64,000 nt of DNA from contig JANPBU010000010.1 in NCBI GenBank assembly GCA_031430595.1, positions 342,964 to 406,963 of the forward strand, written 5' to 3'. Source of the DNA: JANNBN01 sp031430595 (GTDB lineage: Bacteria; Actinomycetota; Acidimicrobiia; Acidimicrobiales; JANYDT01). This document shows positions 26,342 to 35,424 of the stretch, piece by piece. The first letter of the stretch is position 1. Each line of letters begins with the position of its first letter. The translations under genes and the position numbers were made by a program. The notes beneath the pieces are model-generated. The model ran no database searches, was not told the origin of the DNA, and saw only the letters and a list, made by a program, of their open reading frames with translations.

Positions 26342-27966
26342 CGCAGGGTCACTTTGTTGAGTTGTCCAGGTTCACCGTCAATGTCGGGCGTGCCAGCTTC
26401 AACGAACACCCTACGACCAACCCCTTCCGACGCAGTAAGTGCACGTACCTCGTCATCTGATAGCGATCCGTTTCCGACGGTTCGTCGGCCATCATCGAGT
26501 AGCACGATGAACATCGATCTGATGGGTGCCCCATCTCGGCCGTACTCAATCGTGTACGAAACCACGTGCCCCTCGCCAGACACACAGTCAACAACTTCGG
26601 GGCCTTCTAGTGCTTCTTTCGACAGTTTCACTTTAACACCACGATGTGTACCGACACGCTGAGTACCACTACGTACCGCATGCCCACCTAACAAAGAGAT
26701 TGCGTGTTTCGTCGCCGTCATACCAAGCGACGAAACAAGCGCCACGTTGCCTTCACCACCCCTGATTCGCTCAACGGCAACACACATCGAATGCAACGCA
26801 TAACTGTTTCCCGGGCCACCCGCATACGCCAACCCGCCGGTTAACGTCACCCCGCGTGCATCGTTGTCTTCGATGCCAATAGCCCGCATCGCCATCTGAA
26901 CCGCCGACGGAAAGCACGAGTACAGATCGATCAGATCAACTTCGCCCAGCTCGACACCGGCCTGTTCAAATGCTGCGGTCGCCGCTGCCGCAATAGCAGG
27001 AGACTCGGCAAGGTCAGCTCGTTCAATAGGAGTCCACGCATCGGTACACGAGGCACCTCCCAGAAACTGCACCTGATACTCACGTGCAATACCTCTTCGG
27101 TCGGCTTCGGCTTGGCTCATGATTAATAGCGCGGCCGACTGATCAACTTCCATAATCGCGTTCATCCGTTTCGGGTACGGAAACGACACCCAGCGATTTC
27201 CCGGGTCAACTGTCGCAATCTCCGCAGCAGTCAATGCAGTCGGAAACCACGCGTACGGATTAGTCGCAGCGACCGCTGAATTTCGGGCCATAAGTTCACT
27301 TACGTGTTGTTGATGTTCTTCAATTGTGCGACCTGCTTTGGCCCGAATCGCATTTTCGTACATCGGGTAACAGTGAATCGGGGCAACCATGCCGTGGCGA
27401 ACTTCGGTGGGGGTGGTGAGCGGACGTTGACCCTTCAAGAAATCGCGGTGGCCGGGAAATGGGGTCCAATGCTCTTTGAGGTCCACGCCTTCTTTCCGGG
27501 CCCGCCGCAATGAGTACACGACCTCGCTACCGGTAAGAACAGCCACATCTAACAACCCGTCAGCGATCGAGTTGGCTACTTCGTGCAGTAGGTCACCGGG
27601 GCTATTACCCCCGGGTGGCCAGATAAACGTTTGGGTCACCCCCGCTAACCCGGCTGAGCTGGCGGTCGAAGCGCACAGATCGGTGTACCCCCAGCCGAGT
27701 GGGTCGACACACGCAAGCGCCGTGACCGTGGCCCGAATCTGTTCGGAGTCGCCTGCCCCATGTGCTGCTGCATCGTCGATGGCCTTATCGATTGCTTGCG
27801 CCATCAAGTTTGCTGGCTCAATCGGCTCCCATGGTCCGTCGAGTTCTGGTCGTCGCCGAACCTGCCCCACCCCAACAATGACGGCTATGCGGTTCGAGGC
27901 CGATTCGGTGAGTGATTTATCGTCAATTGGGGTAGTACTCGACACGGGGGTCAACTCTACGAGCAC
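26338..27966 (-). CDS. Thiolase-superfamily protein (acetyl-CoA acetyltransferase-like)
   Basis: A 542-residue thiolase-like protein, longer than the usual 390 because of a C-terminal extension of about 100 residues (OB-fold-like, as in several actinobacterial homologues). Recognisable segments are IVGVGQVRRRP, LIDLYSCFPSAVQMAMRAIG and GLAYAGGPGNSYALHSM, the last a conserved thiolase/SCP2-thiolase element. The usual nucleophilic Cys region reads STASSAG, so degradative thiolase activity is doubtful. The start is GTG at 27966, with GTG 27945 as an alternative. It heads a coupled operon with two alpha/beta hydrolases. The likely role is acyl-CoA or sterol-type catabolism. Confidence 0.87.
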   Translation of the reverse strand: MLVELTPVSSTTPIDDKSLTESASNRIAVIVGVGQVRRRPELDGPWEPIEPANLMAQAIDKAIDDAAAHGAGDSEQIRATVTALACVDPLGWGYTDLCASTASSAGLAGVTQTFIWPPGGNSPGDLLHEVANSIADGLLDVAVLTGSEVVYSLRRARKEGVDLKEHWTPFPGHRDFLKGQRPLTTPTEVRHGMVAPIHCYPMYENAIRAKAGRTIEEHQQHVSELMARNSAVAATNPYAWFPTALTAAEIATVDPGNRWVSFPYPKRMNAIMEVDQSAALLIMSQAEADRRGIAREYQVQFLGGASCTDAWTPIERADLAESPAIAAAATAAFEQAGVELGEVDLIDLYSCFPSAVQMAMRAIGIEDNDARGVTLTGGLAYAGGPGNSYALHSMCVAVERIRGGEGNVALVSSLGMTATKHAISLLGGHAVRSGTQRVGTHRGVKVKLSKEALEGPEVVDCVSGEGHVVSYTIEYGRDGAPIRSMFIVLLDDGRRTVGNGSLSDDEVRALTASEGVGRRVFVEAGTPDIDGEPGQLNKVTLR

Positions 27967-28032
27967 ACGGCCACGCGAAAGGAATCGTGGGCGATCGTAG
28001 AATCGTGCTCAAGGTCGACGAACAAGTAACCG

Positions 28033-28668
28033 ATGTTGATTGCATCTATGGGCCTATTCACTGGACGCAAACAAAAGGAATCCGCACCGCAGCCAGCCAT
28101 GGCCGGTGGCGAACGCGTCTATTCACTTGGCCCAACTCCGCAATCGATTACCGCCAGGGAAGCCTTCGCCGCCGTTACACCGTATGTCGAGGCGACGGGG
28201 GCAAGCCGACGGCTATTCCTCATACTTTCTGGGGCGAACCTCAACGAAGAGGGACGCGCTGACGAGTGGCAGTTCCACTACATCTTCCCGAATGACCAGT
28301 GTGAGACGGTGTACACCGTCATGGTTGGGGCTGGTTCGCCCGTTGCTGGCTGCGCTGCCCTTATCGAGGTAGTGACACCGTGGCCCCCTCCAGGTTCTAC
28401 GCAAGAAGCCATGTTGCAGTTTCAGGGTCCGGCGGCACGCCTGGTTGTTGAACAGCAGTGGACCGATCGTATTGAACGGCTTCCCGGGCTTCCCGAACAG
28501 TTTGTTGACTCGACCGTTGCAGTGGCGCTCATGAAGGAAAAGGGTTCCGACCTGCAACTCGATGGCGAATCGGTGCGACTAAAAGGGCGTACCCCACCCG
28601 GCGGCTACCCCGTTTGGGAAATGATGACCGGGTTCGAGGTACTTCGAACCCCGTTCACCCAGCACTAG
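28033..28668 (+). CDS. Hypothetical protein
   Basis: A 211-residue soluble protein with no signal peptide or membrane helix, which I do not recognise. It has segments TAREAFAAVTPYVEATGASRRLFLILSG and a region with EWQFHYIFPNDQ followed by hydrophobic strands, then VDSTVAVALMKEKGSDL near the C terminus. The pattern suggests an alpha/beta or beta-sheet domain. A second ATG five codons in (28048) may be the true start. It is divergent from the thiolase operon and followed by the bidirectional hairpin at 28683-28730. Confidence 0.75.
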   Translation: MLIASMGLFTGRKQKESAPQPAMAGGERVYSLGPTPQSITAREAFAAVTPYVEATGASRRLFLILSGANLNEEGRADEWQFHYIFPNDQCETVYTVMVGAGSPVAGCAALIEVVTPWPPPGSTQEAMLQFQGPAARLVVEQQWTDRIERLPGLPEQFVDSTVAVALMKEKGSDLQLDGESVRLKGRTPPGGYPVWEMMTGFEVLRTPFTQH

Positions 28669-28682
28669 CCCTGCCCTCTTCG

Positions 28683-28730
28683 CTAACTGGAGAATTTCCG
28701 GCCTATTAAGCCGGAATTCCTCCAATTAGT
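28683..28730. terminator. Bidirectional terminator-like hairpin
   Basis: A long imperfect stem, with core TTCCGGC (28696-28702) pairing to GCCGGAA (28710-28716), extends outward through GGAG/CTCC to CTAACT and AATTAGT. It lies between two convergent genes and is roughly symmetric, so it could stop transcription from both sides. T-rich stretches are short. Confidence 0.65.
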
Positions 28731-28743
28731 GGTGGTTGGCGGG

Positions 28744-29532
28744 TTACTTTCCGGTGAAGATCGGGTCGCGGCGTTCGAGCATCGCGGCGATTCCTTCTTC
28801 GGCGTCCGAAGTTGCCGACAGCCAATCTTGGGTTTGGCGTTCATGCGCGAGTTGTATCCGCACCCGCTCGGCGAGACCCTTGCGCATTGTTGCCCGGGTG
28901 GCTTGCACCGCAAGTGGTGCAGCCGACGCAATTTCGGTGGCAAGTTCGATGGCGGTCGCCCGAACCTGATCACGTTCGACTATCCGGTTCGCGAGGCCTA
29001 GCGACATACATTCCTCGCCACCAATTCGGCGTCCGGTTAAAAGAATGTCGCTGGCTCGTGCTGGGCCAACGAGTTCTGGCAGGGTCAGCGAAATGCCGAA
29101 TCCGGGATGGATACCGAGTCGAACAAAGTTGGTCGCCATGAATGCTTCGGGGCAGATAACGCGCAAATCGCAAGCGGTCGCCAGCCCAAATCCCGCGCCA
29201 ACCGCAGGTCCGTGTACCGCAGCCACCAGCGGAATGTCCACCGAAAATAAGCGCACAGCCGACTCGTAAAACGGCCCGATTGGGCTGTCGTCAACCTTTG
29301 CGACGAACTGGTTGAATCCGGCTGCTCGGGCTCCGGAGTCTCCGGCGAATTGTGCCCCGGCACAAAACGACTTTCCTTCGGAACAAATCACGGCGGCTCG
29401 GGCCCCGTCGGCTTGGGCAGACAGCAACGCATCGGCGAGTTCATTCATAAGTTCAGCCGAGGCGAAATTGTGGGGTCCGGCAAGAAGTTCAACTACGACA
29501 ACGTGCTCAAGGCGAGAAATTCCAACAGTCAT
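28744..29532 (-). CDS. Enoyl-CoA hydratase/isomerase family protein
   Basis: A 262-residue crotonase-fold protein. Oxyanion-hole segments ICSEGKSFCAGAQF (about residue 62) and AVHGPAVGAGFGLATACDLRV (about 105) are clear, and GIHPGFGISLTLPELVG follows. It likely acts on an acyl-CoA, with hydration or isomerisation not distinguishable. The frame extends 17 codons upstream to 29583, but ATG 29532 (MTVGISRLEHV) is the typical N terminus and lies ten bases after the upstream hydrolase gene, indicating one operon. Confidence 0.92.
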   Translation of the reverse strand: MTVGISRLEHVVVVELLAGPHNFASAELMNELADALLSAQADGARAAVICSEGKSFCAGAQFAGDSGARAAGFNQFVAKVDDSPIGPFYESAVRLFSVDIPLVAAVHGPAVGAGFGLATACDLRVICPEAFMATNFVRLGIHPGFGISLTLPELVGPARASDILLTGRRIGGEECMSLGLANRIVERDQVRATAIELATEIASAAPLAVQATRATMRKGLAERVRIQLAHERQTQDWLSATSDAEEGIAAMLERRDPIFTGK

Positions 29533-29542
29533 GGACCGAAGC

Positions 29543-31498
29543 CTACGGCTCGATGATCGCGAAACCCGCACTGAACACGTCAAGGTGACCGAAAATGTGG
29601 GTGAGTACCATCGGGTCTCCGTCGAAGGCGACCTTTTCGGCAGCTACTTGTTCAATAAACGTCGTTTCAGCCCCCAAGATCGCAAGCAGTGTCGAGCGGT
29701 CAATCGTCACCGTGACGATTGCCGTAGGGTCTTGCGAGTTCGCAACCGTATGCAGGGCCCGGTTCGACAATCCCACGATCCAGCGCTCGTTCACGTCGGG
29801 AAAAATCCAGTTTGAGCGCAGCGTCAGCCCACCAATTTCCTCGGCCTTCAGTCGAACGCCGATGGCGTCGAAAATGAATTCGATCGTCATCCCGTCGAGT
29901 AGCCCTTTGGAACGCGCCGGGTTCGACGCGGGTTTGATTGTGGCCCGCAGTTCTTGCGCTCCAGTGAGGTACGCGTTACGAAACGTTGATGACTCAGACT
30001 GGTAGCCAAGCTGTTCCAACGCCGATGCCTGTAACGAGCGTGCAGCCATATTGGTGGGGTCGGCGAACACCAGGTGGTTCACCACTTCGACGACCCACCG
30101 GTAATCACCTGAGTCGAATGAGGTGTGCGCCTTAGCCAGCAACGCTTCAGCCCCTCCCATAAACTCGACGTAGCGGCGGCCGGCTTCAACGGGCGCGAAT
30201 GGGTTGAGGTGGGCCGGGTTTCCGTCATAGAAACTGAGGTACCGCTGGTACACGGCCCGAGCGTTATGGCCCAACTCACCATAAAACCCCCGGGTGTGAC
30301 CTTGTTCGCTGAATTCGGGTGGCAGCTCCAACGTGGCGGCGATTTCGTGCATGGTCAGGCCGAGGTTCGCGAGACGCATTGACTGATCGTGAATCCAGCG
30401 ATACAGGTCGCGTTGCAATGTCAGAAACCCACTGACTTCTTCGGTTCCCCATACCGGCCAGTGATGCGACGTAAAGAGAATCTGGGTGCCAGGTCCGTAC
30501 AATTCGAGCGATTCGCCAATGTATTTCGACCATGCCAACGAATCACGGGCCTGGGCACCTCGAATCGGCACCAGATTGTGCATGGTTTGCGAACAGTTCT
30601 CAGCCATACACAGCCAACCGTGATCAGGAAAGAAGAAGTTCATTTCCGCTGGCGCTTCAGTATTCGGCGTGTATTGAAAAACGATCCGAATCCCGTCAAC
30701 GACCATTTCCTGGCCGGTATGGGTAATGTCATCGGTGGGGGCAATCAGCCCGAGCGGCGATAACGGAATCGCCTTGCCGAGCCCGCAATCAACATGTTGT
30801 CGAGGCCCGGCCGGAAGCAGAGTTCCGAATTGATACATCGCTCTGCGTGCCATGGCCACTCCGCCGATGACGTTTTCGGCCACGGTTTCTCGCAGAAACC
30901 CATGCGGGGCAATCACCCGACAGGAACCGGCGTCAACCTCTGCTCGGCTGACGACTCCCAGCACGCCACCAAAGTGATCGCCATGCGAATGGGTATAGAT
31001 GACAGCAACGACAGGCCTCGCACCAAGTTGCTCGTTGATCAACTGAAGTGCGGCTCGAGCGGTGTATTCCGAGGTCAGCGGGTCGACCACAATCCAACCC
31101 GTTTTCCCGGCTATGAAGCTCACATTTGAAATGTCGTACCCGCGCACCTGCCAAAGGCCCGGCGCCACTTCGAACAGCCCGTGAACCGCGTTGAGCTGGG
31201 CTTGACGCCACAGTGCAGGGTGCACGGTGTCCGGTCCGGGTTCAGCCAGCGCCGCAGCATTTGTGCCGATGAACTCGTATTGGCTCCAGTCCCATACTTT
31301 GCCGTGCGGACCATCAATACGTCCACTTTCGATCGTTGCGATGAGCCCGCGGGTAACGCGCTCGTATTCGTCGTTCCACCAGCGAGGGCCGCTGTTCAGC
31401 TTCGTTGAGCTGTCTGCATACGCCGAGAGGGTGGCCCGGGTAGACGGCTGGGGCTGCCGCGGTATCTGCGGTATCTGGGGCTGAACGAGATCATTCAT
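29543..31498 (-). CDS. Alkylsulfatase-type metallo-beta-lactamase-fold hydrolase
   Basis: A 651-residue protein, the normal length of SdsA1/YjcS-type alkyl sulfatases, which release sulfate from long-chain alkyl sulfates using two zinc ions. The metal motif THSHGDHFGG lies near residue 170, MAENCSQTMHNLVPIRGAQ downstream is characteristic, and an SCP2-like lipid-binding domain forms the last 120 residues. There is no signal peptide. The frame runs to 31702 but ATG 31498 (MNDLVQPQ) is the sensible start. It is divergent from a PLP enzyme, with an inverted repeat between them, and co-transcribed with an enoyl-CoA hydratase, consistent with alkyl chain breakdown. Confidence 0.92.
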   Translation of the reverse strand: MNDLVQPQIPQIPRQPQPSTRATLSAYADSSTKLNSGPRWWNDEYERVTRGLIATIESGRIDGPHGKVWDWSQYEFIGTNAAALAEPGPDTVHPALWRQAQLNAVHGLFEVAPGLWQVRGYDISNVSFIAGKTGWIVVDPLTSEYTARAALQLINEQLGARPVVAVIYTHSHGDHFGGVLGVVSRAEVDAGSCRVIAPHGFLRETVAENVIGGVAMARRAMYQFGTLLPAGPRQHVDCGLGKAIPLSPLGLIAPTDDITHTGQEMVVDGIRIVFQYTPNTEAPAEMNFFFPDHGWLCMAENCSQTMHNLVPIRGAQARDSLAWSKYIGESLELYGPGTQILFTSHHWPVWGTEEVSGFLTLQRDLYRWIHDQSMRLANLGLTMHEIAATLELPPEFSEQGHTRGFYGELGHNARAVYQRYLSFYDGNPAHLNPFAPVEAGRRYVEFMGGAEALLAKAHTSFDSGDYRWVVEVVNHLVFADPTNMAARSLQASALEQLGYQSESSTFRNAYLTGAQELRATIKPASNPARSKGLLDGMTIEFIFDAIGVRLKAEEIGGLTLRSNWIFPDVNERWIVGLSNRALHTVANSQDPTAIVTVTIDRSTLLAILGAETTFIEQVAAEKVAFDGDPMVLTHIFGHLDVFSAGFAIIEP

Positions 31499-31520
31499 GA
31501 CTTCAGTCTCACCGATACGA

Positions 31521-31559
31521 GGGAAAACTTTACAAACGGTACACATTCCGAGTTTTCCC
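31521..31559. promoter_or_regulatory. Inverted repeat in a divergent promoter (putative operator)
   Basis: A perfect nine-base inverted repeat, GGGAAAACT at 31521-31529 and AGTTTTCCC at 31551-31559, sits in the 69 bases between the divergent alkylsulfatase and PLP-enzyme starts. Arm centres are 30 bases apart, near three helical turns, as expected for a dimeric regulator. The regulator is not identified. Confidence 0.55.
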
Positions 31560-31567
31560 GTACCAGT

Positions 31568-33097
31568 ATGAGATGTATGAATGCAGTTGCCACGCAAGAT
31601 CTTCGCCTCGGCCTTACCGCCGACATGATCAATAAAGGGTCGTACGACAATGCTGTGAAGCGGTTTCGTGAACGAAAAATTCCGATGCCGACGTTCGCTC
31701 AACTGGCTGACCCAACAAAAGCCCCGGCGGCTGCGATCGCCTCGCTTCAGGGGGTTGACCCCGATGCGGCTGACGCCGCAAACCTGTGGCGCGTGAACTG
31801 GTACAACTCAGCTGACCGTCGAGGCCGCGTCGAGGTACCTGAACATGTGGTGCTTCCTTCCGAACTCACCGGCGTCGATGCAACGATCATCGTGGTGATG
31901 GGCAACAAGTTCCCGATGATCCGGGCCCATAAGGTGCTTGCGGCGTACAACTGCTTGACCCCTCGAATCGTGACCGGCCAGTTCGACCCCACTTCGCAGC
32001 GTGCCATTTGGCCATCAACGGGAAACTATGCGCGCGGAGGTGTGGCAATCAGTCGCATCATGAGCGCCCGCGGAACCGCTGTGCTTCCTGAAGGTATGTC
32101 CAAGGAACGTTTTGACTGGTTGGCAAAGTGGACTGAAGACCCGGCCGACATTATTCGCACCTACGGTACCGAGTCGAACGTCAAAGAGATTTATGACGCG
32201 TGCAACGAACTCGAAAAAGACCCGCAAAATGTGATTCTGAATCAGTTCAGCGAATTCGCGAACTACCTGGGTCATTACAGTGTGACCGGCGAGGCGCTGG
32301 CCCATGTCTATGAGCATGTTGCGGCTTCATTTCCGGCCGGAAGTCACCCGCGACTGCGAGCCTTCACGAGTGCCACCGGTTCGGCCGGAACTATTGCGGC
32401 CGGAGACAAACTGAAAGAACGTTACGGTTCGATGATCGTGGCTTGCGAGGCGCTTGAATGCCCAACGATGCTCGAAAATGGGTTCGGTGAACACAACATT
32501 CAAGGTATCGGCGACAAGCACATTCCGCTCATTCACAACGTCATGAATACCGACTGTGTTTCGGCGGTGAGTGACCATGCCACTGACCACCTCGATCTGT
32601 TGTTCAATACGCCTGCCGGTCGAAAGCATTTGATCGAGCGAATGGGTGTGCCTGAAGCCATTGTTGATCAATTGGTTCACTTCGGTTTTTCCGCGATTTG
32701 CAACACGATCTCAGCTATTAAGTATGCGAAGTGGTTCCGACTTGGTTCTGACGATGTCATCATCACGGTCGCTACCGACGGCCACGAGTTATATCCGTCC
32801 GAGATGGAAAAGCTCATGGCTACTAAGTATGCCGATGGTTTTGATGCAGTTGATGCTGCCGACATTGCGGCCCGCTACCTTACGTCGGTTGATACCGATC
32901 ACTTCTTAGAATTGTCGGCGCGTGACAAGAACCGCATCTTCAACCTCGGCTATTACACGTGGGTAGAACAACAAGGGATCAGCGTTGCCGATTTCGAGGC
33001 TCGTCGCTCGCAGACGTTCTGGAACGGAATCAAGTCGTTGGTTCCACAATGGGACTCGCAAATCGAAGCTTTCAACGAACAAACCGGCATGGCATAA
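31568..33097 (+). CDS. Fold-type II PLP-dependent enzyme (cysteine synthase-like superfamily)
   Basis: A 509-residue protein of the tryptophan-synthase-beta superfamily. The candidate PLP lysine lies in MIRAHKVLAAYN near residue 120, the Asn loop is STGNYARGGVAIS near 150, and the phosphate-binding loop is likely ATGSAGTIAAGDKL. The large C-terminal part (about 330-509) has no recognised extra domain. The reaction is not assignable; lyase or beta-replacement chemistry is typical. A second fold-type II PLP gene starts 19 bases downstream, which suggests a shared pathway or heteromeric complex. A second Met three codons in is an alternative start. Confidence 0.82.
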   Translation: MRCMNAVATQDLRLGLTADMINKGSYDNAVKRFRERKIPMPTFAQLADPTKAPAAAIASLQGVDPDAADAANLWRVNWYNSADRRGRVEVPEHVVLPSELTGVDATIIVVMGNKFPMIRAHKVLAAYNCLTPRIVTGQFDPTSQRAIWPSTGNYARGGVAISRIMSARGTAVLPEGMSKERFDWLAKWTEDPADIIRTYGTESNVKEIYDACNELEKDPQNVILNQFSEFANYLGHYSVTGEALAHVYEHVAASFPAGSHPRLRAFTSATGSAGTIAAGDKLKERYGSMIVACEALECPTMLENGFGEHNIQGIGDKHIPLIHNVMNTDCVSAVSDHATDHLDLLFNTPAGRKHLIERMGVPEAIVDQLVHFGFSAICNTISAIKYAKWFRLGSDDVIITVATDGHELYPSEMEKLMATKYADGFDAVDAADIAARYLTSVDTDHFLELSARDKNRIFNLGYYTWVEQQGISVADFEARRSQTFWNGIKSLVPQWDSQIEAFNEQTGMA

Positions 33098-33116
33098 AGG
33101 GCAAAGGGGCGTAGCG

Positions 33117-34595
33117 GTGTCGGCGTCAATCTCCACATCGCCGACCTCAGCGTCGGCCTCCGTTTCGGTGGTGCTTCGATGCCGCGGTTGCGCTACAAGT
33201 GTTGACCCACTCGACCCGCTGACCGGTGGGGCAACCGCTGGGTTCCGGTGCCCCAACACCACCCGGGCCCCTCGAATCGACCACGTGATGCAGTGGGAGC
33301 CAACGGCGGTTGGGGTCGATGAGTGGCCGAGTGATCAAAGTATCAATCCGTTCATTCGATACCGAACACTTCATCATTCGTATTGGCTGGCCCGTGCACG
33401 GGGTGTTTCAGATGAGACTTACATCGACAAGGTCGGCCGTATTGATCGAGCGATTTCTGGGGTGGCCGGTACCGGGTTTGTGATCACGCCTTTCGGACGC
33501 GCCGACATCTCCTCCGCTGCTCTTGGGGTCAATATTTGGGCCAAAGACGAAACTGGAAATGTGGCTGGGTCGCATAAGGCCCGCCACCTTATGGGGCTCG
33601 CGATTCATCTCGATGTTGAGAAGGTTTCGGTGGTAACCCGCTTAGCAATTGCTTCGTGTGGAAACGCAGCCTTGGCCGCATCAATGATTGCCAAGGCAGT
33701 ACGACGTCCAATCGACGTATTTGTTCCGTCGAGCGCCAAACCAACGGTACTTGCTCGTCTCACTGAACTCTCGGCCAGGGTTACCCCCGTGTCTCGAACC
33801 GCCGCCAGCCCGCCCGGCGACCCATGTGTTCACTCGTTCCACGATGCGTTGTCTCGTGGCGCGTTGCCGTTTTGCTGCCAAGGTAACGAAAACGGCCTCA
33901 CCATCGATGGGGGCACGACGATTGGTCACGAACTGGCCGACCAACTCGTGGTCAACGATGTTCATCCTACGAAGCTGTTGCTTCACGTCGGTGGTGGCGC
34001 GTTCGCAACGGCAGTGACACGCGGGTTGGGCCAAGCAATGCTGCTCAAACATATCGAATCGTTACCGCAGGTGATATGTGTACAACCCAATGCTTGTGCC
34101 CCGCTTCGGCGTGCGTGGATTGCGATAGCCAATCGGGCCCTCACCGCGATTGGTGATGACTTGCGTGCAGATGATTCGAATGAAGATGATTCGATTGCAG
34201 GAGGTTCTCAGCAATTAGCAAACGATGCAGCTATCGCCGCCCGTCTCGTACTTCCCGATGCCCAAGAAGCCCTCACAGCTGCGTTGCAATTTGCGGTTTC
34301 GAACCGAGCAAGTCATATGTGGGCATGGGATGATCCGGGCACCACAATTGCGAGCGGAATCGTTGATGACGAGACTTACGACTGGTTTTCACTCGTCGGG
34401 GCGATGCTGTGCACCGGCGGGTATCCGGTTGTGGTCAACGACGAACAACTTATTGAAGCGAATCGTTTGGCCGCGAGCGCTGCCGACGAAACCGGTACTG
34501 CTGGCCTTGCCGGTGTGATCGCCCTCAAGTCTGCTGACCTTCTCGACGAGCACGACTGTGTCGTCACGATTTTTTCAGGAATCCGGCGTCAATAG
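33117..34595 (+). CDS. Threonine-synthase-like PLP-dependent enzyme
   Basis: A 492-residue fold-type II PLP enzyme. The N terminus has a zinc-ribbon-like cluster (CRGC, then one more Cys about 20 residues on) as in threonine synthases. The catalytic Lys is in NVAGSHKARHLMG near residue 143, the Asn loop is ASCGNAALAAS, and HVGGGAFATAV is the phosphate loop. The GTG at 33117 has AAAGGGG seven bases upstream; the open frame continues back into the previous gene but that part is not preferred. Close spacing puts it in one operon with the first PLP enzyme. Ordinary threonine synthase is possible but the pairing argues for something more specialised. Confidence 0.83.
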   Translation: MSASISTSPTSASASVSVVLRCRGCATSVDPLDPLTGGATAGFRCPNTTRAPRIDHVMQWEPTAVGVDEWPSDQSINPFIRYRTLHHSYWLARARGVSDETYIDKVGRIDRAISGVAGTGFVITPFGRADISSAALGVNIWAKDETGNVAGSHKARHLMGLAIHLDVEKVSVVTRLAIASCGNAALAASMIAKAVRRPIDVFVPSSAKPTVLARLTELSARVTPVSRTAASPPGDPCVHSFHDALSRGALPFCCQGNENGLTIDGGTTIGHELADQLVVNDVHPTKLLLHVGGGAFATAVTRGLGQAMLLKHIESLPQVICVQPNACAPLRRAWIAIANRALTAIGDDLRADDSNEDDSIAGGSQQLANDAAIAARLVLPDAQEALTAALQFAVSNRASHMWAWDDPGTTIASGIVDDETYDWFSLVGAMLCTGGYPVVVNDEQLIEANRLAASAADETGTAGLAGVIALKSADLLDEHDCVVTIFSGIRRQ

Positions 34596-34650
34596 CGAAA
34601 CAAACGACACTTCGCTTGGGACCAGACGGGATGGGCATACGCTGGTGACC

Positions 34651-35424
34651 ATGTTGATTGGTGCCCACGTTCGTGATCGAGACCCACTCGCTGCCGCCCT
34701 TGAAACCGGCTCAGAGTGTATTCAAATGTTTTGCGGCGACCCGCAATCGTGGAAGATTCCTGCGCCCCGAGAGGATGCAGCGGAACTCAAAGCGAGTGGC
34801 CTGAAGATCTATGTACATTCTCCGTACATCGTGAACCTTGCATCGGGCGACAACAAGATCCGTATCCCTAGCCGCAAGGTGCTGCAGAACTGTTGCAATG
34901 CAGCGACCGCCGTCGGTGCCCAGGCCGTGATCGTGCACGGTGGCCATGTTTCGTCCGATGACGATGTGTCTGAAGGTATCGCGCGTTGGAAAAAAGGTCT
35001 TGATTCACTCGAAACCGATATGAAGATTTACCTCGAAAACACCGCGGGCGGTAACCATGCCATGGCGAGGCGTTGGGACACGCTTGCGAAACTTTGGGAT
35101 GTTATCGGCGACGACCCAAGGCTCGGCTTTTGTTTCGACACCTGCCACACCCACGCAAGCGGCGAAGAATTGGCGGGGTCGATTGAACGTGTACAGGCAA
35201 TTACCGGGCGAATAGATCTGGTTCACTGCAACGGTTCGCGTGACAACGAAGGTTCAGGTAAAGATCGTCACCAAAACTTCAGTGTGCTTGAGAGCGACAA
35301 TCAGATCTCGCCTCGAACGTTAGTAAGACTGGTCGAACTTGCTAATGCACCTGTCATTTGTGAAACCCCCGAAAGCGGCCTGGCCTCAGACGTCGATTTT
35401 CTTAAACAATACGTTCGCAGATGA
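34651..35424 (+). CDS. nfo: Deoxyribonuclease IV (endonuclease IV)
   Basis: A 257-residue AP endonuclease of the Nfo family that cuts 5' to abasic sites in base-excision repair using three zinc ions. It opens MLIGAHVRDRDPLAAAL and has VIVHGGH near residue 93, YLENTAGG, and CFDTCHTHASG near residue 168, which carry the metal ligands. The upstream frame extends to 34558 but overlaps the PLP gene and adds unrelated residues. The stop overlaps the ATG of the PfkB kinase by four bases. Confidence 0.94.
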   Translation: MLIGAHVRDRDPLAAALETGSECIQMFCGDPQSWKIPAPREDAAELKASGLKIYVHSPYIVNLASGDNKIRIPSRKVLQNCCNAATAVGAQAVIVHGGHVSSDDDVSEGIARWKKGLDSLETDMKIYLENTAGGNHAMARRWDTLAKLWDVIGDDPRLGFCFDTCHTHASGEELAGSIERVQAITGRIDLVHCNGSRDNEGSGKDRHQNFSVLESDNQISPRTLVRLVELANAPVICETPESGLASDVDFLKQYVRR

